Shown: positions 11,404-19,926 of the stretch, piece after piece
How the letters are laid out: the number at the start of each line of letters is the position of its first letter
How positions within the stretch are numbered: position 1 is the stretch's first letter
NCBI RefSeq assembly: GCF_000296505.1
Contig: NZ_JH815209.1
Span: 128,908 to 192,907 of the forward strand
Length of the DNA: 64,000 nucleotides
Reading direction: 5' to 3'
DNA from: Schaalia turicensis ACS-279-V-Col4
GTDB taxonomy: Bacteria > Actinomycetota > Actinomycetes > Actinomycetales > Actinomycetaceae
Notes under the pieces: generated by a model
What the model saw: only the letters and a program-made list of their open reading frames with translations
Databases searched by the model: none
What the model was told of the DNA's origin: nothing
Translations under genes and position numbers: made by a program

Positions 11404-11419
11404 GCCGAGTACTTGAGGG

Positions 11420-11458
11420 AGGCCCCGCTCATCCGTTTTCGGATCGGCGGGGCCTTTT
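11420..11458 (+). terminator. Intrinsic terminator of glnA
   Basis: Outer arms AGGCCCCGC and GCGGGGCCT (11420-11428, 11447-11455) enclose an inner ATCCG-TTTT-CGGAT stem and are followed by a T run. It begins 17 nt after the glnA stop codon. Confidence 0.9.
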
Positions 11459-11608
11459 GTCATACACATTGTCATACACACCACCGCGCGAATCGTGAGC
11501 AATCAAACGCCACCCAAAACCGGAGGGTCGCACACTAGTTGAAGGAGATGTAGATAGGCTCAAGTTAATAAAAGAATTGAAATAAGTTCGCGACCGCGGG
11601 AGGAATCC

Positions 11609-13426
11609 ATGAAAAAGCTACGCGACGGCTCATTCACAGTGAAACCAAAGTTCAAGGTTGGGGCACACGAATCAGTATCCTCACTCTTGATTGCGCGTGC
11701 TCAGAAGCACCCCAAACAGGTCGCCGTCGAACAGCGCACTCCCGTTGGTCTTCCCCAACCGGTGACCGCCGAAGAGCTTCTTGCTCAAGTCAACGATGTG
11801 GCTCGCGGCTTGATCGGCCAGGGCATTCACCCCGGCGATGCCGTCGCGATCCTTTCATCAACCTCGTATGAATGGATGCTACTGGACTATGCCATCCTGT
11901 CTATCGGAGCTATCACCGTTCCCATTTACGAATCAGACTCTGCTGCTCAAATCGAACACATCCTGACCGACGCGAAGGTTATTCAGGTCTTCACCCAGAC
12001 CAGCCAGCAGGCGGAACTTGTGGAAAGCGTCCGTACTCCCAACGTTCGCTTCATTGATTCCATTGACCGTGGCGCCATGCGCAATATCGCTACAGCTGCG
12101 CTCGGCATCGAGGCTTCAGAAGTTGAAGCACGCCGTATCAAAATCAAGAGCAGTGATCTGGCAACCATCATTTACACGTCGGGAACAACCGGCATGCCGA
12201 AGGGTGTCTGCCTGACTCACGCCAACTTTGTCGGCACAGCCTACGCAACTCGACAGGTACTCGGAGCGGTCATTGACTCCCCCGACACCCGCCTGCTTCT
12301 GTTCCTTCCCGTGGCACACGTACTCGCTCGCTTCGTCATGCACGTGGTGATCTCCGGCCAAGGAACACTCGGATTCTCCCCCGACATTAAGAACCTGCTT
12401 CCCGACATTGCCTCATTCAAGCCCTCCGTGTTGTTGGTTGTCCCGCGCGTCCTGGAAAAGGTCTACAACTCCGCAGCCGCGAAGGCCGGTAAGGGCATTA
12501 AAGGCAAGATTTTCTCCTGGTCCGCCAAGCAGGCAAGGTCGTGGGCAACTTCGAAAGAAAAGACGCTTGGCCCATCGCCGTTGAAGCGCGTGCGCCACTC
12601 GGTTGCTGACACTCTGGTTCTGAAGAAGATTCGTGAGATCCTGGGCCCGAACCTGAAGTACATCGTGTCCGGCGGAGCCCCGCTTGCATCGGATCTTGCA
12701 CAGTTTTTCGGTGGCCTCGGCCTGAAGGTGCTGCAGGGCTACGGTCTTTCTGAAACGACCGGTCCCGCATGTGTCCAGCTACTGAATAACCACCCGTCTG
12801 GTTATGTCGGCCCCGTTCTGCCTGGTAATTACGTCAAGATCGCTGATGACGGCGAGATTCTTCTGAAAGGCGTTTCGGTGATGTCGGGGTACTACAACCT
12901 CCCCGACGCGACCGCGGACTCTTTTATTGACGGATGGTTCCGTACAGGTGACCTTGGCACCGTGGATAAAAACCTCGGAGTATCAATCACCGGCCGTAAG
13001 AAGGAATTGATCGTCACCGCCGGTGGAAAGAATGTTTCGCCCGAGGTCCTCGAAGAACAGCTGATCACCCACCCGCTGATCGCACATATTGTTGTCGTCG
13101 GTGATGCTCGCCCCTACATTGGCGCGCTAATCACCCTCGATTCCGATATGTTGCCCACATGGCTGAAGAATCACGGCCTTCCGATTGTGGACGCCGCACA
13201 GGCTGCGGATATGCCAGAAGTACGCGATTCCTTGGAGAAGGCAGTCACGCGTGCAAACAAAAGGGTGTCGCGCGCAGAGTCCATTCGGCGGTTGAGGATC
13301 ATCGATCAGACGTTTACGGTGGAAAATGGATATATGACTCCGTCGCTGAAGCTTCGTCGCCATGCTGTGATCAAAGACTTCGCTCACGAGGTCGACGCAC
13401 TCTACGCCGAAGGGCAAAAGAAATGA
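11609..13426 (+). CDS. Long-chain acyl-CoA synthetase (AMP-forming), copy 1
   Basis: An ANL-superfamily adenylating enzyme that activates a fatty acid to acyl-AMP and then acyl-CoA, related to the FadD15 type. It has 605 residues. The P-loop-like A3 motif TIIYTSGTTGMPKG (residues ~186-199), YGLSETTGP, GWFRTGDLG and the hinge and Lys region GRKKELIVTAGGKNVSP are all intact. The ATG has a GGGAGGA site 4 nt upstream. Its stop overlaps the start of a paralogous ligase (ATGA), so they are co-translated. The actual acyl substrate cannot be read from sequence; supply of activated fatty acids for lipids is likely. Confidence 0.92.
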   Translation: MKKLRDGSFTVKPKFKVGAHESVSSLLIARAQKHPKQVAVEQRTPVGLPQPVTAEELLAQVNDVARGLIGQGIHPGDAVAILSSTSYEWMLLDYAILSIGAITVPIYESDSAAQIEHILTDAKVIQVFTQTSQQAELVESVRTPNVRFIDSIDRGAMRNIATAALGIEASEVEARRIKIKSSDLATIIYTSGTTGMPKGVCLTHANFVGTAYATRQVLGAVIDSPDTRLLLFLPVAHVLARFVMHVVISGQGTLGFSPDIKNLLPDIASFKPSVLLVVPRVLEKVYNSAAAKAGKGIKGKIFSWSAKQARSWATSKEKTLGPSPLKRVRHSVADTLVLKKIREILGPNLKYIVSGGAPLASDLAQFFGGLGLKVLQGYGLSETTGPACVQLLNNHPSGYVGPVLPGNYVKIADDGEILLKGVSVMSGYYNLPDATADSFIDGWFRTGDLGTVDKNLGVSITGRKKELIVTAGGKNVSPEVLEEQLITHPLIAHIVVVGDARPYIGALITLDSDMLPTWLKNHGLPIVDAAQAADMPEVRDSLEKAVTRANKRVSRAESIRRLRIIDQTFTVENGYMTPSLKLRRHAVIKDFAHEVDALYAEGQKK

Positions 13427-15342
13427 CATTGATCCACGTTGACGCATCAACATGGGATAATCCTGCTACTCGCGTAGCCGATCCTGACTGGAACCTACCC
13501 AAGATGATCCGACAGCGCGCAATTGACCACCCGAATCAAGTGGCGATTGAACGCCGAAACGGCGTTGGTCAGTGGCGTCCGATGACGATCAATGAGTTCG
13601 TTCGCCGTATCGACGATACGGCACGTGGCATGATCGGCCTTGGCCTGCAACCGGGCGCGCATCTTGCCATTCTTGCGCCCACGTCGTTCGAATGGGCACT
13701 CATTGACCTCGCAGCGCTCAGCTGTGGCGCAGTCACGGTTCCGATCTATGAAACAGATTCTGCAGCACAGATCGAACATATCCTTGTCGACTCTGAAGTG
13801 ACGATTGTTGTCACGGCAACAACGCAACAGGCAGACCTTGTCCGTTCGGTTGCACGCGATAACGTGACCATCATGTCGCTCGATAAAGGCGCCGAGCGCA
13901 CAATTCTCGCTGCTGCTAAGGGCGTGAGGCTCGAACAGGTCAACGAACGCCTTGAGCTCCGTAAACTTCACGACGTTGCAACGATCATCTACACCTCGGG
14001 GACAACGGGTCGCCCAAAGGGCATTGAGCTGACGCACGGCAACTTCATTTCTTCTGCCATTCAGGCCTACGACTTCCTCCCGGACCTCATCAATTCTCAA
14101 AAGTCGCGCTCACTGCTCTTCCTGCCCGTCGCGCACTCTCTGGCACGCTTCGTCATGTACGCGCTGCTTGGCGGTCAGGGACGCGTCGCGTTCGTTCCGG
14201 ATATGCATAACCTGCTGACGGACATTTCGACCTTCAAGCCCACAATGCTCCTTGTTGTGCCTCGTGTTCTGGAGAAGGTGTACAACGCTGCAACCGCGAA
14301 GGCCGGTGGCGGTATCAAGGGCTCGCTTTTCTCATGGGCAGCAAACCAGGCGAAACAACTGTCGCATGCGACCGCATACACGAAGGCTCCTGAAATCGAA
14401 CAGACCTCGGCCGTAGGCGCTCCGACCAGCCACACAACTCAGATTCCTTCAGCGTCTGCAGCCCCTTCTCCCGGTCCTTCCTTTGCATTGAAGTCTCGCC
14501 TACGTGTTGCCGATGCTCTGGCTCTGCGCAAGGTGAAGTCAGTGCTTGGCCCGAACCTCCACACGATCATTTGCGGTGGCGCTCCCCTGGCAGCTGACCT
14601 TGCCCACTTCTACCGTGGCCTTGGTATTACCCTTCTGCAGGGCTATGGTCTGTCGGAGTCGACTGGGCCGATTGCCGTCGAATGGCCCTCGGACTTCCCG
14701 CCGGATTCGGTGGGCTTCCCCTGGCCGGGTAACACGATTCGTATCGATGACGACGGTGAGATCCTGATGAAGGGTGTCAGCGTCATGAAGGGCTATCACA
14801 ACCTGCCGGAGGAAACTCAAGCCTCCTTCGTTGATGGCTGGTTCAAGTCCGGTGATTTGGGTGCTATCGACGAAACGGGCCACCTGCGTATTACGGGCCG
14901 TAAGAAGGAATTGATTGTCACCGCGGGTGGCAAGAATGTTTCGCCCGAGGTTTTGGAAGATTCCTTGCAAACACACCCCTTGATTTCGAGCGTGGTTGTT
15001 GTCGGTGATGCTCGCCCGTACATTGGAGCACTCATCACCTTGGATGCTGAAATGCTTCCGATGTGGCTCGCATCGAAGGGACAGGATGTTGTAGATACGG
15101 CATCTGCTGCGAACCTTCCGGTCGTGCGTAAATCGCTCGAAAAGGCGATTGCTCGAGCGAATGAAAAGGTGTCGCGCGCAGAATCGATCCGCCGATACCG
15201 CATCGTCAATGCCGAATTCACAGTCGAGAACGGCTACATGACCCCGTCCCAGAAGCTAAAGCGCAACGTCGTTCTACGCGACTTTGCCCACGAGGTCGAT
15301 GCACTCTACTCCGACACAACTCAAAATGGAGACGCGCGATGA
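13423..15342 (+). CDS. Long-chain acyl-CoA synthetase (AMP-forming), copy 2
   Basis: A paralogue of the gene before it, 639 residues from the ATG that overlaps the previous stop by 4 nt. The adenylation motifs TIIYTSGTTGRPKG, YGLSESTGP, GWFKSGDLG and GRKKELIVTAGGKNVSP are all conserved. It differs by an insertion of about 40 residues rich in Ala, Ser, Pro and Thr in the middle (near 14370-14490), between SWAANQAK and LRVADALALRKV, which looks like a flexible linker. Its 3' end overlaps the SDR gene by 4 nt. An open frame extends further upstream but only inside copy 1. Confidence 0.92.
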   Translation: MTLIHVDASTWDNPATRVADPDWNLPKMIRQRAIDHPNQVAIERRNGVGQWRPMTINEFVRRIDDTARGMIGLGLQPGAHLAILAPTSFEWALIDLAALSCGAVTVPIYETDSAAQIEHILVDSEVTIVVTATTQQADLVRSVARDNVTIMSLDKGAERTILAAAKGVRLEQVNERLELRKLHDVATIIYTSGTTGRPKGIELTHGNFISSAIQAYDFLPDLINSQKSRSLLFLPVAHSLARFVMYALLGGQGRVAFVPDMHNLLTDISTFKPTMLLVVPRVLEKVYNAATAKAGGGIKGSLFSWAANQAKQLSHATAYTKAPEIEQTSAVGAPTSHTTQIPSASAAPSPGPSFALKSRLRVADALALRKVKSVLGPNLHTIICGGAPLAADLAHFYRGLGITLLQGYGLSESTGPIAVEWPSDFPPDSVGFPWPGNTIRIDDDGEILMKGVSVMKGYHNLPEETQASFVDGWFKSGDLGAIDETGHLRITGRKKELIVTAGGKNVSPEVLEDSLQTHPLISSVVVVGDARPYIGALITLDAEMLPMWLASKGQDVVDTASAANLPVVRKSLEKAIARANEKVSRAESIRRYRIVNAEFTVENGYMTPSQKLKRNVVLRDFAHEVDALYSDTTQNGDAR

Positions 15343-16073
15343 CCGCTACAGTATCGTCCGATCGCCCAGTCGCTCTGGTCACCGGCGCCACTCGTGGCCT
15401 CGGACATGCGATTGCCGTTGAACTGGCGAAGACGCATCACGTCATCGTTGGCGGACGATCAGCCGAAGCAGTAGGTCGCGTGGTCGACGAGTTGGGTGAT
15501 GCTTCCCCCTTTGTCGCCGATCTCACGAATGAGGACGAGGCCGCCCAAGCTCTTTCGGACGTGCTGGCCACAGTGGGGCGTCTCAATATCCTCGTCAACA
15601 ATGCTGGTGTTGGCAAGAAGGCGACGCTTGATCACACGACTCGCAACGATTGGCGCTGGGTCTTGGAAACCAACGTCATTGCTGTCGCTGACGTGACACG
15701 GATGTGTCTGCCGAAGCTACGCGAGAGTTTCGGCACGGTCGTTGTCATCAACTCCGGTGCGGGTGTGCGCGTTTATCCCTCTGACGCTGCGTACACGGTC
15801 TCGAAGTGGGCGTTGCGCTCTTTCACCGATTGTCTGCGTGAAGCTGAACGTGGCCGGGTTCGCGTTGTCGCTATTCACCCTGGACGTATCGATACTGATA
15901 TGCAGGTCGCTATGCAGGCTCAGGCTGGCAAGACCTACAACCCTGACGATCACATGCGTGCTTCAGATGTTGCGAAGACCGTGCGTCTTGCCGTCGATAT
16001 GCCAGCCTCGACGAACGTCGACGAGCTACACATTCGAACGACCGAAGCGAAGAAAACCAACCCGTCTATCTGA
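15339..16073 (+). CDS. Short-chain dehydrogenase/reductase
   Basis: A classical SDR oxidoreductase of 244 residues using NAD(P)H. The cofactor loop TGATRGLGHA (residues ~15-24), NNAGVG, the catalytic Ser in VINSGAG and the YTVSK motif are in place. The start overlaps the preceding ligase stop (ATGA), making a three-gene unit. Reduction of an acyl-derived aldehyde or ketone is possible given the two ligases, but SDR substrate cannot be deduced. A terminator follows 46 nt after the stop. Confidence 0.9.
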   Translation: MTATVSSDRPVALVTGATRGLGHAIAVELAKTHHVIVGGRSAEAVGRVVDELGDASPFVADLTNEDEAAQALSDVLATVGRLNILVNNAGVGKKATLDHTTRNDWRWVLETNVIAVADVTRMCLPKLRESFGTVVVINSGAGVRVYPSDAAYTVSKWALRSFTDCLREAERGRVRVVAIHPGRIDTDMQVAMQAQAGKTYNPDDHMRASDVAKTVRLAVDMPASTNVDELHIRTTEAKKTNPSI

Positions 16074-16119
16074 GTTTCTTCGCTATGAAACCACTGTTAC
16101 GGCCCGAACTTGAACAGAC

Positions 16120-16160
16120 AAAAGGGGATCGCGATCATGATTGATCAGCGACCCCCTTTT
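16120..16160. terminator. Bidirectional terminator between SDR gene and uvrA
   Basis: The outer arms AAAAGGGG and CCCCTTTT enclose a GATC-rich inner stem. A runs on one side and T runs on the other suit both the rightward SDR operon and the leftward uvrA transcript, whose stop is 50 nt away. Confidence 0.85.
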
Positions 16161-16209
16161 CGTTATGCTCCCCTACTCGCAGGTTAAAGGAGTAGAAGAA
16201 GCCTCGTCC

Positions 16210-19101
16210 TTATTTCTTCTGGGCGGAGGCCTTCTTCTTCGCGACAGACTCGTTCTTCGCACTCGCGAGAATATCTGCCAGGAACTCCCCGGTAAACGAC
16301 CCCTTCACCTTCGCAACTGCTTCTGGTGTTCCTTCAGCAATGACGCGACCACCACCGGAACCACCTTCGGGGCCCATATCAACGATCCAATCAGCGCACT
16401 TAATGACGTCCAGGTTGTGCTCAATGACGATGACCGTATTGCCTTTGTCAACCAGCGATTGCAAAACCAGCAGAAGTTTACGAATATCCTCGGAATGTAA
16501 GCCGGTCGTCGGCTCGTCCAGCACATAGATCGTTCGTCCAGTCGAACGACGCTGCAGTTCGGACGCGAGCTTCACACGCTGTGCTTCGCCACCCGACAGT
16601 GTTGTTGCCGCCTGCCCCAATCGCACGTAACCCAGGCCAACCTCGACAAGGGTATTGAGATGTCGCGCAATCCTGGAGATCGGCGCGAAAAACTCCGCCG
16701 CTTCAGACACCGGCATATTCAGAACGTCTGCGACTGACTTCCCCTTGTAAAGAATCTCCAAGGTTTCACGGTTGTACCGTGCACCATGGCACACTTCGCA
16801 GGGAACGTACACGTCAGGCAGGAAGTTCATTTCGATCTTCAGAGTGCCGTCGCCCTTGCAGGATTCACAGCGTCCGCCTTTCACATTGAAGGAGAAACGG
16901 CCCGGACCGTAGCCTCGTACCTTCGCTTCCTGTGTTTCCGCGAACAGCTTACGAATCGCATCCCACACGCCCGTATACGTCGCAGGGTTCGAACGTGGCG
17001 TACGACCGATCGGCGACTGATCAACGTGGACAACCTTATCGAGATGCTCGAGGCCACTCATTGAACGGTAACGACCTGACACAAGGCGCGCACCGTTCAA
17101 ACGCGATGCCAGCGTGCGGTACAGAATCGAATTCACCAGCGTGGACTTTCCCGAACCGGACACGCCCGTCACAGCGGTAAAGGTGCCGAGAGGGAACGAA
17201 ACTGTCACGTCGTTGAGGTTATGCTCGCGTGCACCCTTGACCGTCAGCATGCGCTCGGGATCAACCGGGCGACGAGTAGCTGGCACTCCGATGGAACGAC
17301 GGCCCGACAGGTAGTCGCCAGTCAGTGATTTCTTGTTGTTCTTCAAGTCTTCCAGAGTGCCGGAGTGGACAATCCAACCACCCGTTTCACCGGCGCCCGG
17401 ACCGATATCGACGATCCAGTCAGCGGCTTCCATCGTTTCTTCATCGTGCTCGACAATAATCAGCGTATTGCCAAGGTCGCGAAGACGCTTCAAGGTATCG
17501 ATGAGCTTGCGATTGTCACGCTGGTGCAGACCGATCGACGGTTCGTCGAGCACATACAGGACGCCAACCAAACCGGAGCCAATCTGCGTGGCTAGACGAA
17601 TACGCTGCGCTTCGCCGCCCGACAGTGTTCCGGCACCACGTGACAGCGTCAGATAGGTCAGGCCAACATCGACAAGGAAATCGAGGCGAGCACGAATCTC
17701 CTGCAGGATTGGCTTGGCAATCGCCTGCGAACGCTGATCCAACTCCAACGCATTGAGGTGTGCGCGGGCATCTGAAATCGACAGGTCAGACAGTTCAGCA
17801 ATCGATAGATCGCCCACTGTCACCGCAAGAACCTCGGGACGCAGACGAGCCCCCTGACACGTCGGACACGGAACCTCACGCATATAGGCGTTGAGCTTCT
17901 CCGACACCCATTCCGATTCGGTTTCCTCGCGCTTGCGCTCAACGTAGGTGACGGCACCTTCGAAGCCTGTCGTGTACGAGCGTTCGCGTCCCCATCTGTT
18001 GCGGAACTTGACCTTGACCTCGTAGTCCTTACCAAACAGGATGGCTTCGCGGACGTTGTCGGGCAGGTCCTTCCACGGAGTTGTCATCTCGAATCCGAGT
18101 TCACCGGACAAGGACTCCAGCAGGCGCTTGTGGTACTTGAAGTTTGAGTTCCACACGATCACCGCACCGTCGGCCAGCGACAGTTCCTCGTCGGGAACCA
18201 GTAGGTCAGGATCAACTTCAAGCTTCGACCCAATACCCGTACAGTCTGGGCAGGCGCCGTAGGGAGCGTTAAAAGAGAATGTACGAGGTTCGATTTCTTC
18301 CAACGCTAGCGGGTGGTCGTTCGGGCACGAACGCTTTTCCGAGTATCGGCGACGACGATCAGGATCGTCCTCGTCCAGGTCGACCATGTCAATAATGACG
18401 AGGCCATCGGACAGACGGAGAGCTGTTTCTACCGAATCAGTAAGGCGCTGGCGCATACCGGAACGCACCACGAGCCGGTCAATGACGACCTCGATCGTGT
18501 GGCGCAGTTTCTTTTCCAAAACTGGAGCGTTCTCGAGTCTAACCAATTCGCCGTCGATGATCGCACGCGTGTAGCCGGACGTCTTCAGCTCATTGATCAG
18601 GTCCTGATATTCACCCTTGCGTCCACGCACGACCGGCGACAGAACCTGGAAACGCGTTCCCTCGTCCATGGAACGCACTCGATCCACAATCTGCTGGGGA
18701 GTCTGCGCCTGAATGCGTGCGCCACACTTCGGGCAGTGAGCGATCCCCGCACGCGCGTACAGCAAACGCAGGTAGTCGTGAATCTCAGTAATCGTGCCAA
18801 CCGTGGAACGCGGGTTGCGCGATGTCGACTTCTGGTCAATCGAGACCGCGGGCGACAGACCCTCGATGAAATCGACGTCGGGTTTGTCCATCTGACCGAG
18901 GAACTGGCGCGCGTACGACGACAGAGACTCCACGTATCGACGCTGGCCCTCTGCGAAGATCGTATCGAATGCCAACGATGACTTACCGGAGCCGGAAAGC
19001 CCCGTAAAAACAATCATTGTGTCTCGAGGCAACTCGAGGCTGACATCCTTCAAGTTATGCTCGCGAGCACCAGAAATAACTAAAGATTCATGCACCCTCA
19101 C
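16210..19101 (-). CDS. uvrA: UvrABC system protein A (damage-recognition ATPase)
   Basis: UvrA dimerises, scans DNA for bulky lesions and loads UvrB. It has 963 residues with two ABC ATPase modules. The first Walker A is [12 protein letters not shown] (near residue 33) and the second [12 protein letters not shown]; the ABC signatures are [13 protein letters not shown] and [13 protein letters not shown]. The zinc-finger Cys pairs CPKC and CESCKGDG...CEVCHG are present. It opens with GTG at 19099-19101; a second GTG two codons later is an alternative. A short Lys- and Ala-rich tail ends the protein. It is divergent from the first YciI-like gene, and I could not confirm a LexA box in the spacer. 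Confidence 0.97.
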   Translation of the reverse strand: MRVHESLVISGAREHNLKDVSLELPRDTMIVFTGLSGSGKSSLAFDTIFAEGQRRYVESLSSYARQFLGQMDKPDVDFIEGLSPAVSIDQKSTSRNPRSTVGTITEIHDYLRLLYARAGIAHCPKCGARIQAQTPQQIVDRVRSMDEGTRFQVLSPVVRGRKGEYQDLINELKTSGYTRAIIDGELVRLENAPVLEKKLRHTIEVVIDRLVVRSGMRQRLTDSVETALRLSDGLVIIDMVDLDEDDPDRRRRYSEKRSCPNDHPLALEEIEPRTFSFNAPYGACPDCTGIGSKLEVDPDLLVPDEELSLADGAVIVWNSNFKYHKRLLESLSGELGFEMTTPWKDLPDNVREAILFGKDYEVKVKFRNRWGRERSYTTGFEGAVTYVERKREETESEWVSEKLNAYMREVPCPTCQGARLRPEVLAVTVGDLSIAELSDLSISDARAHLNALELDQRSQAIAKPILQEIRARLDFLVDVGLTYLTLSRGAGTLSGGEAQRIRLATQIGSGLVGVLYVLDEPSIGLHQRDNRKLIDTLKRLRDLGNTLIIVEHDEETMEAADWIVDIGPGAGETGGWIVHSGTLEDLKNNKKSLTGDYLSGRRSIGVPATRRPVDPERMLTVKGAREHNLNDVTVSFPLGTFTAVTGVSGSGKSTLVNSILYRTLASRLNGARLVSGRYRSMSGLEHLDKVVHVDQSPIGRTPRSNPATYTGVWDAIRKLFAETQEAKVRGYGPGRFSFNVKGGRCESCKGDGTLKIEMNFLPDVYVPCEVCHGARYNRETLEILYKGKSVADVLNMPVSEAAEFFAPISRIARHLNTLVEVGLGYVRLGQAATTLSGGEAQRVKLASELQRRSTGRTIYVLDEPTTGLHSEDIRKLLLVLQSLVDKGNTVIVIEHNLDVIKCADWIVDMGPEGGSGGGRVIAEGTPEAVAKVKGSFTGEFLADILASAKNESVAKKKASAQKK

Positions 19102-19178
19102 AGTCTACTCGGCGCCGAGTTCGAATGTCGTACATGTGTTCCATCGTCAAACGGCAGTTTAACTGGCATTATGAGGCA

Positions 19179-19496
19179 ATGAGCCTCTACATGATCGAAT
19201 ACACCTACGACCATTCACTCGAGTCGTTGATCCAGTCATTCAGGCCCGCTCACCGCCAGTTCCTGCGAGACCTGCATTCACGCGGCATTGTGGTGGCTTC
19301 CGGCTTCCTGCGTGATAGGGGAGAAAATGATGCGCTGATTATTCTTCGCGCCAATTCGGCTCAGGATGTTTTCAAGATCCTCGCTGACGATCCTTTTGCT
19401 CTTCAGGGGTTTGTCGAAACCTGCAAGATTCGCGAATGGGTGCCGACGATCGGCTTCGGGGCCGAAGGGTTCGATACGGAATTCCCCTTTTCGTAA
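19179..19496 (+). CDS. YciI-like protein, copy 1
   Basis: About 105 residues with the ferredoxin-like YCII fold pattern: an N-terminal beta strand YMIEYTYD, a helix LIQSFRPAHRQFLRDLHSRG, then VVASG and a C-terminal REW region. Family members are small dimeric proteins of mostly unknown function; some have dehalogenase-like or lactone-related activity. The conserved His in AHRQFL is present. The ATG at 19179 follows GAGG closely, so the start is uncertain; ATGs at 19125 and 19191 share the frame. It is followed 67 nt later by a second YciI-like gene. Confidence 0.75.
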   Translation: MSLYMIEYTYDHSLESLIQSFRPAHRQFLRDLHSRGIVVASGFLRDRGENDALIILRANSAQDVFKILADDPFALQGFVETCKIREWVPTIGFGAEGFDTEFPFS

Positions 19497-19563
19497 GAGA
19501 ATTGACGAAGCCTGGCGTGGCGTTTCATATGCAATCACCGCCCGTTGCGCCTACCGTTGAGTC

Positions 19564-19845
19564 ATGGCTTACTTTGCAGTGACTTACGTTTATGACCCTG
19601 CCCAATCAGCGCTGATGGACGAGGTTCGTCCCAAGCACCGCGCATTCTTAACGCAGTTGAAGGACGACGGATTTAACGTGGCCTCGGGCCCCGTTACCGG
19701 CGGTCATCCGACGGCTCTGCTGATTTTCGAAGCTGAGAACGCCGATAAGGTCGCGTCACTTCTTGATGAGGATCCGTTCAAGGAGGCCGGTGTCATTCGT
19801 GAACGTATCATCGGCGAGTGGAATCCGGTGATTAACCGCTTCTGA
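19564..19845 (+). CDS. YciI-like protein, copy 2
   Basis: 93 residues of the same YCII-related family as the gene before it: FAVTYVYDPAQ, then the helix with PKHRAFL (conserved His), VASGPVTGG, and DPFKEAGV followed by a terminal EWNPVI. The ATG has little ribosome-binding sequence upstream. A 13-bp hairpin follows directly. The two copies share the same layout but are clearly diverged, so the duplication is old. Function unknown. Confidence 0.85.
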   Translation: MAYFAVTYVYDPAQSALMDEVRPKHRAFLTQLKDDGFNVASGPVTGGHPTALLIFEAENADKVASLLDEDPFKEAGVIRERIIGEWNPVINRF

Positions 19846-19857
19846 TTGTTCAGTGCA

Positions 19858-19889
19858 GTGTGGGAGAACGTTTTGGCGTTCTCCCACAC
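19858..19889. terminator. Strong hairpin between convergent genes
   Basis: A perfect 13-bp inverted repeat (GTGTGGGAGAACG, 6-nt loop, CGTTCTCCCACAC) lies between the YciI-like gene (plus) and the P-type ATPase (minus). There is no marked T run on either side, so termination is probable but not certain. Confidence 0.7.
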
Positions 19890-19926
19890 ATGCATGTACG
19901 GCATCTGTTCAAGCTCGTGCCGATGC

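Noticed and set aside
11461-11483. Direct repeat GTCATACACA, twice, after glnA
   Set aside because: Two 10-nt copies 2 nt apart in a short spacer; no third copy and no CRISPR or attachment-site features.
19102-19178. Possible LexA (SOS) box upstream of uvrA
   Set aside because: GAAC- and GTTC-like half sites occur (GTTCGAATG... and GTGTTCC) but not with the 4-nt spacing of an actinobacterial SOS box.
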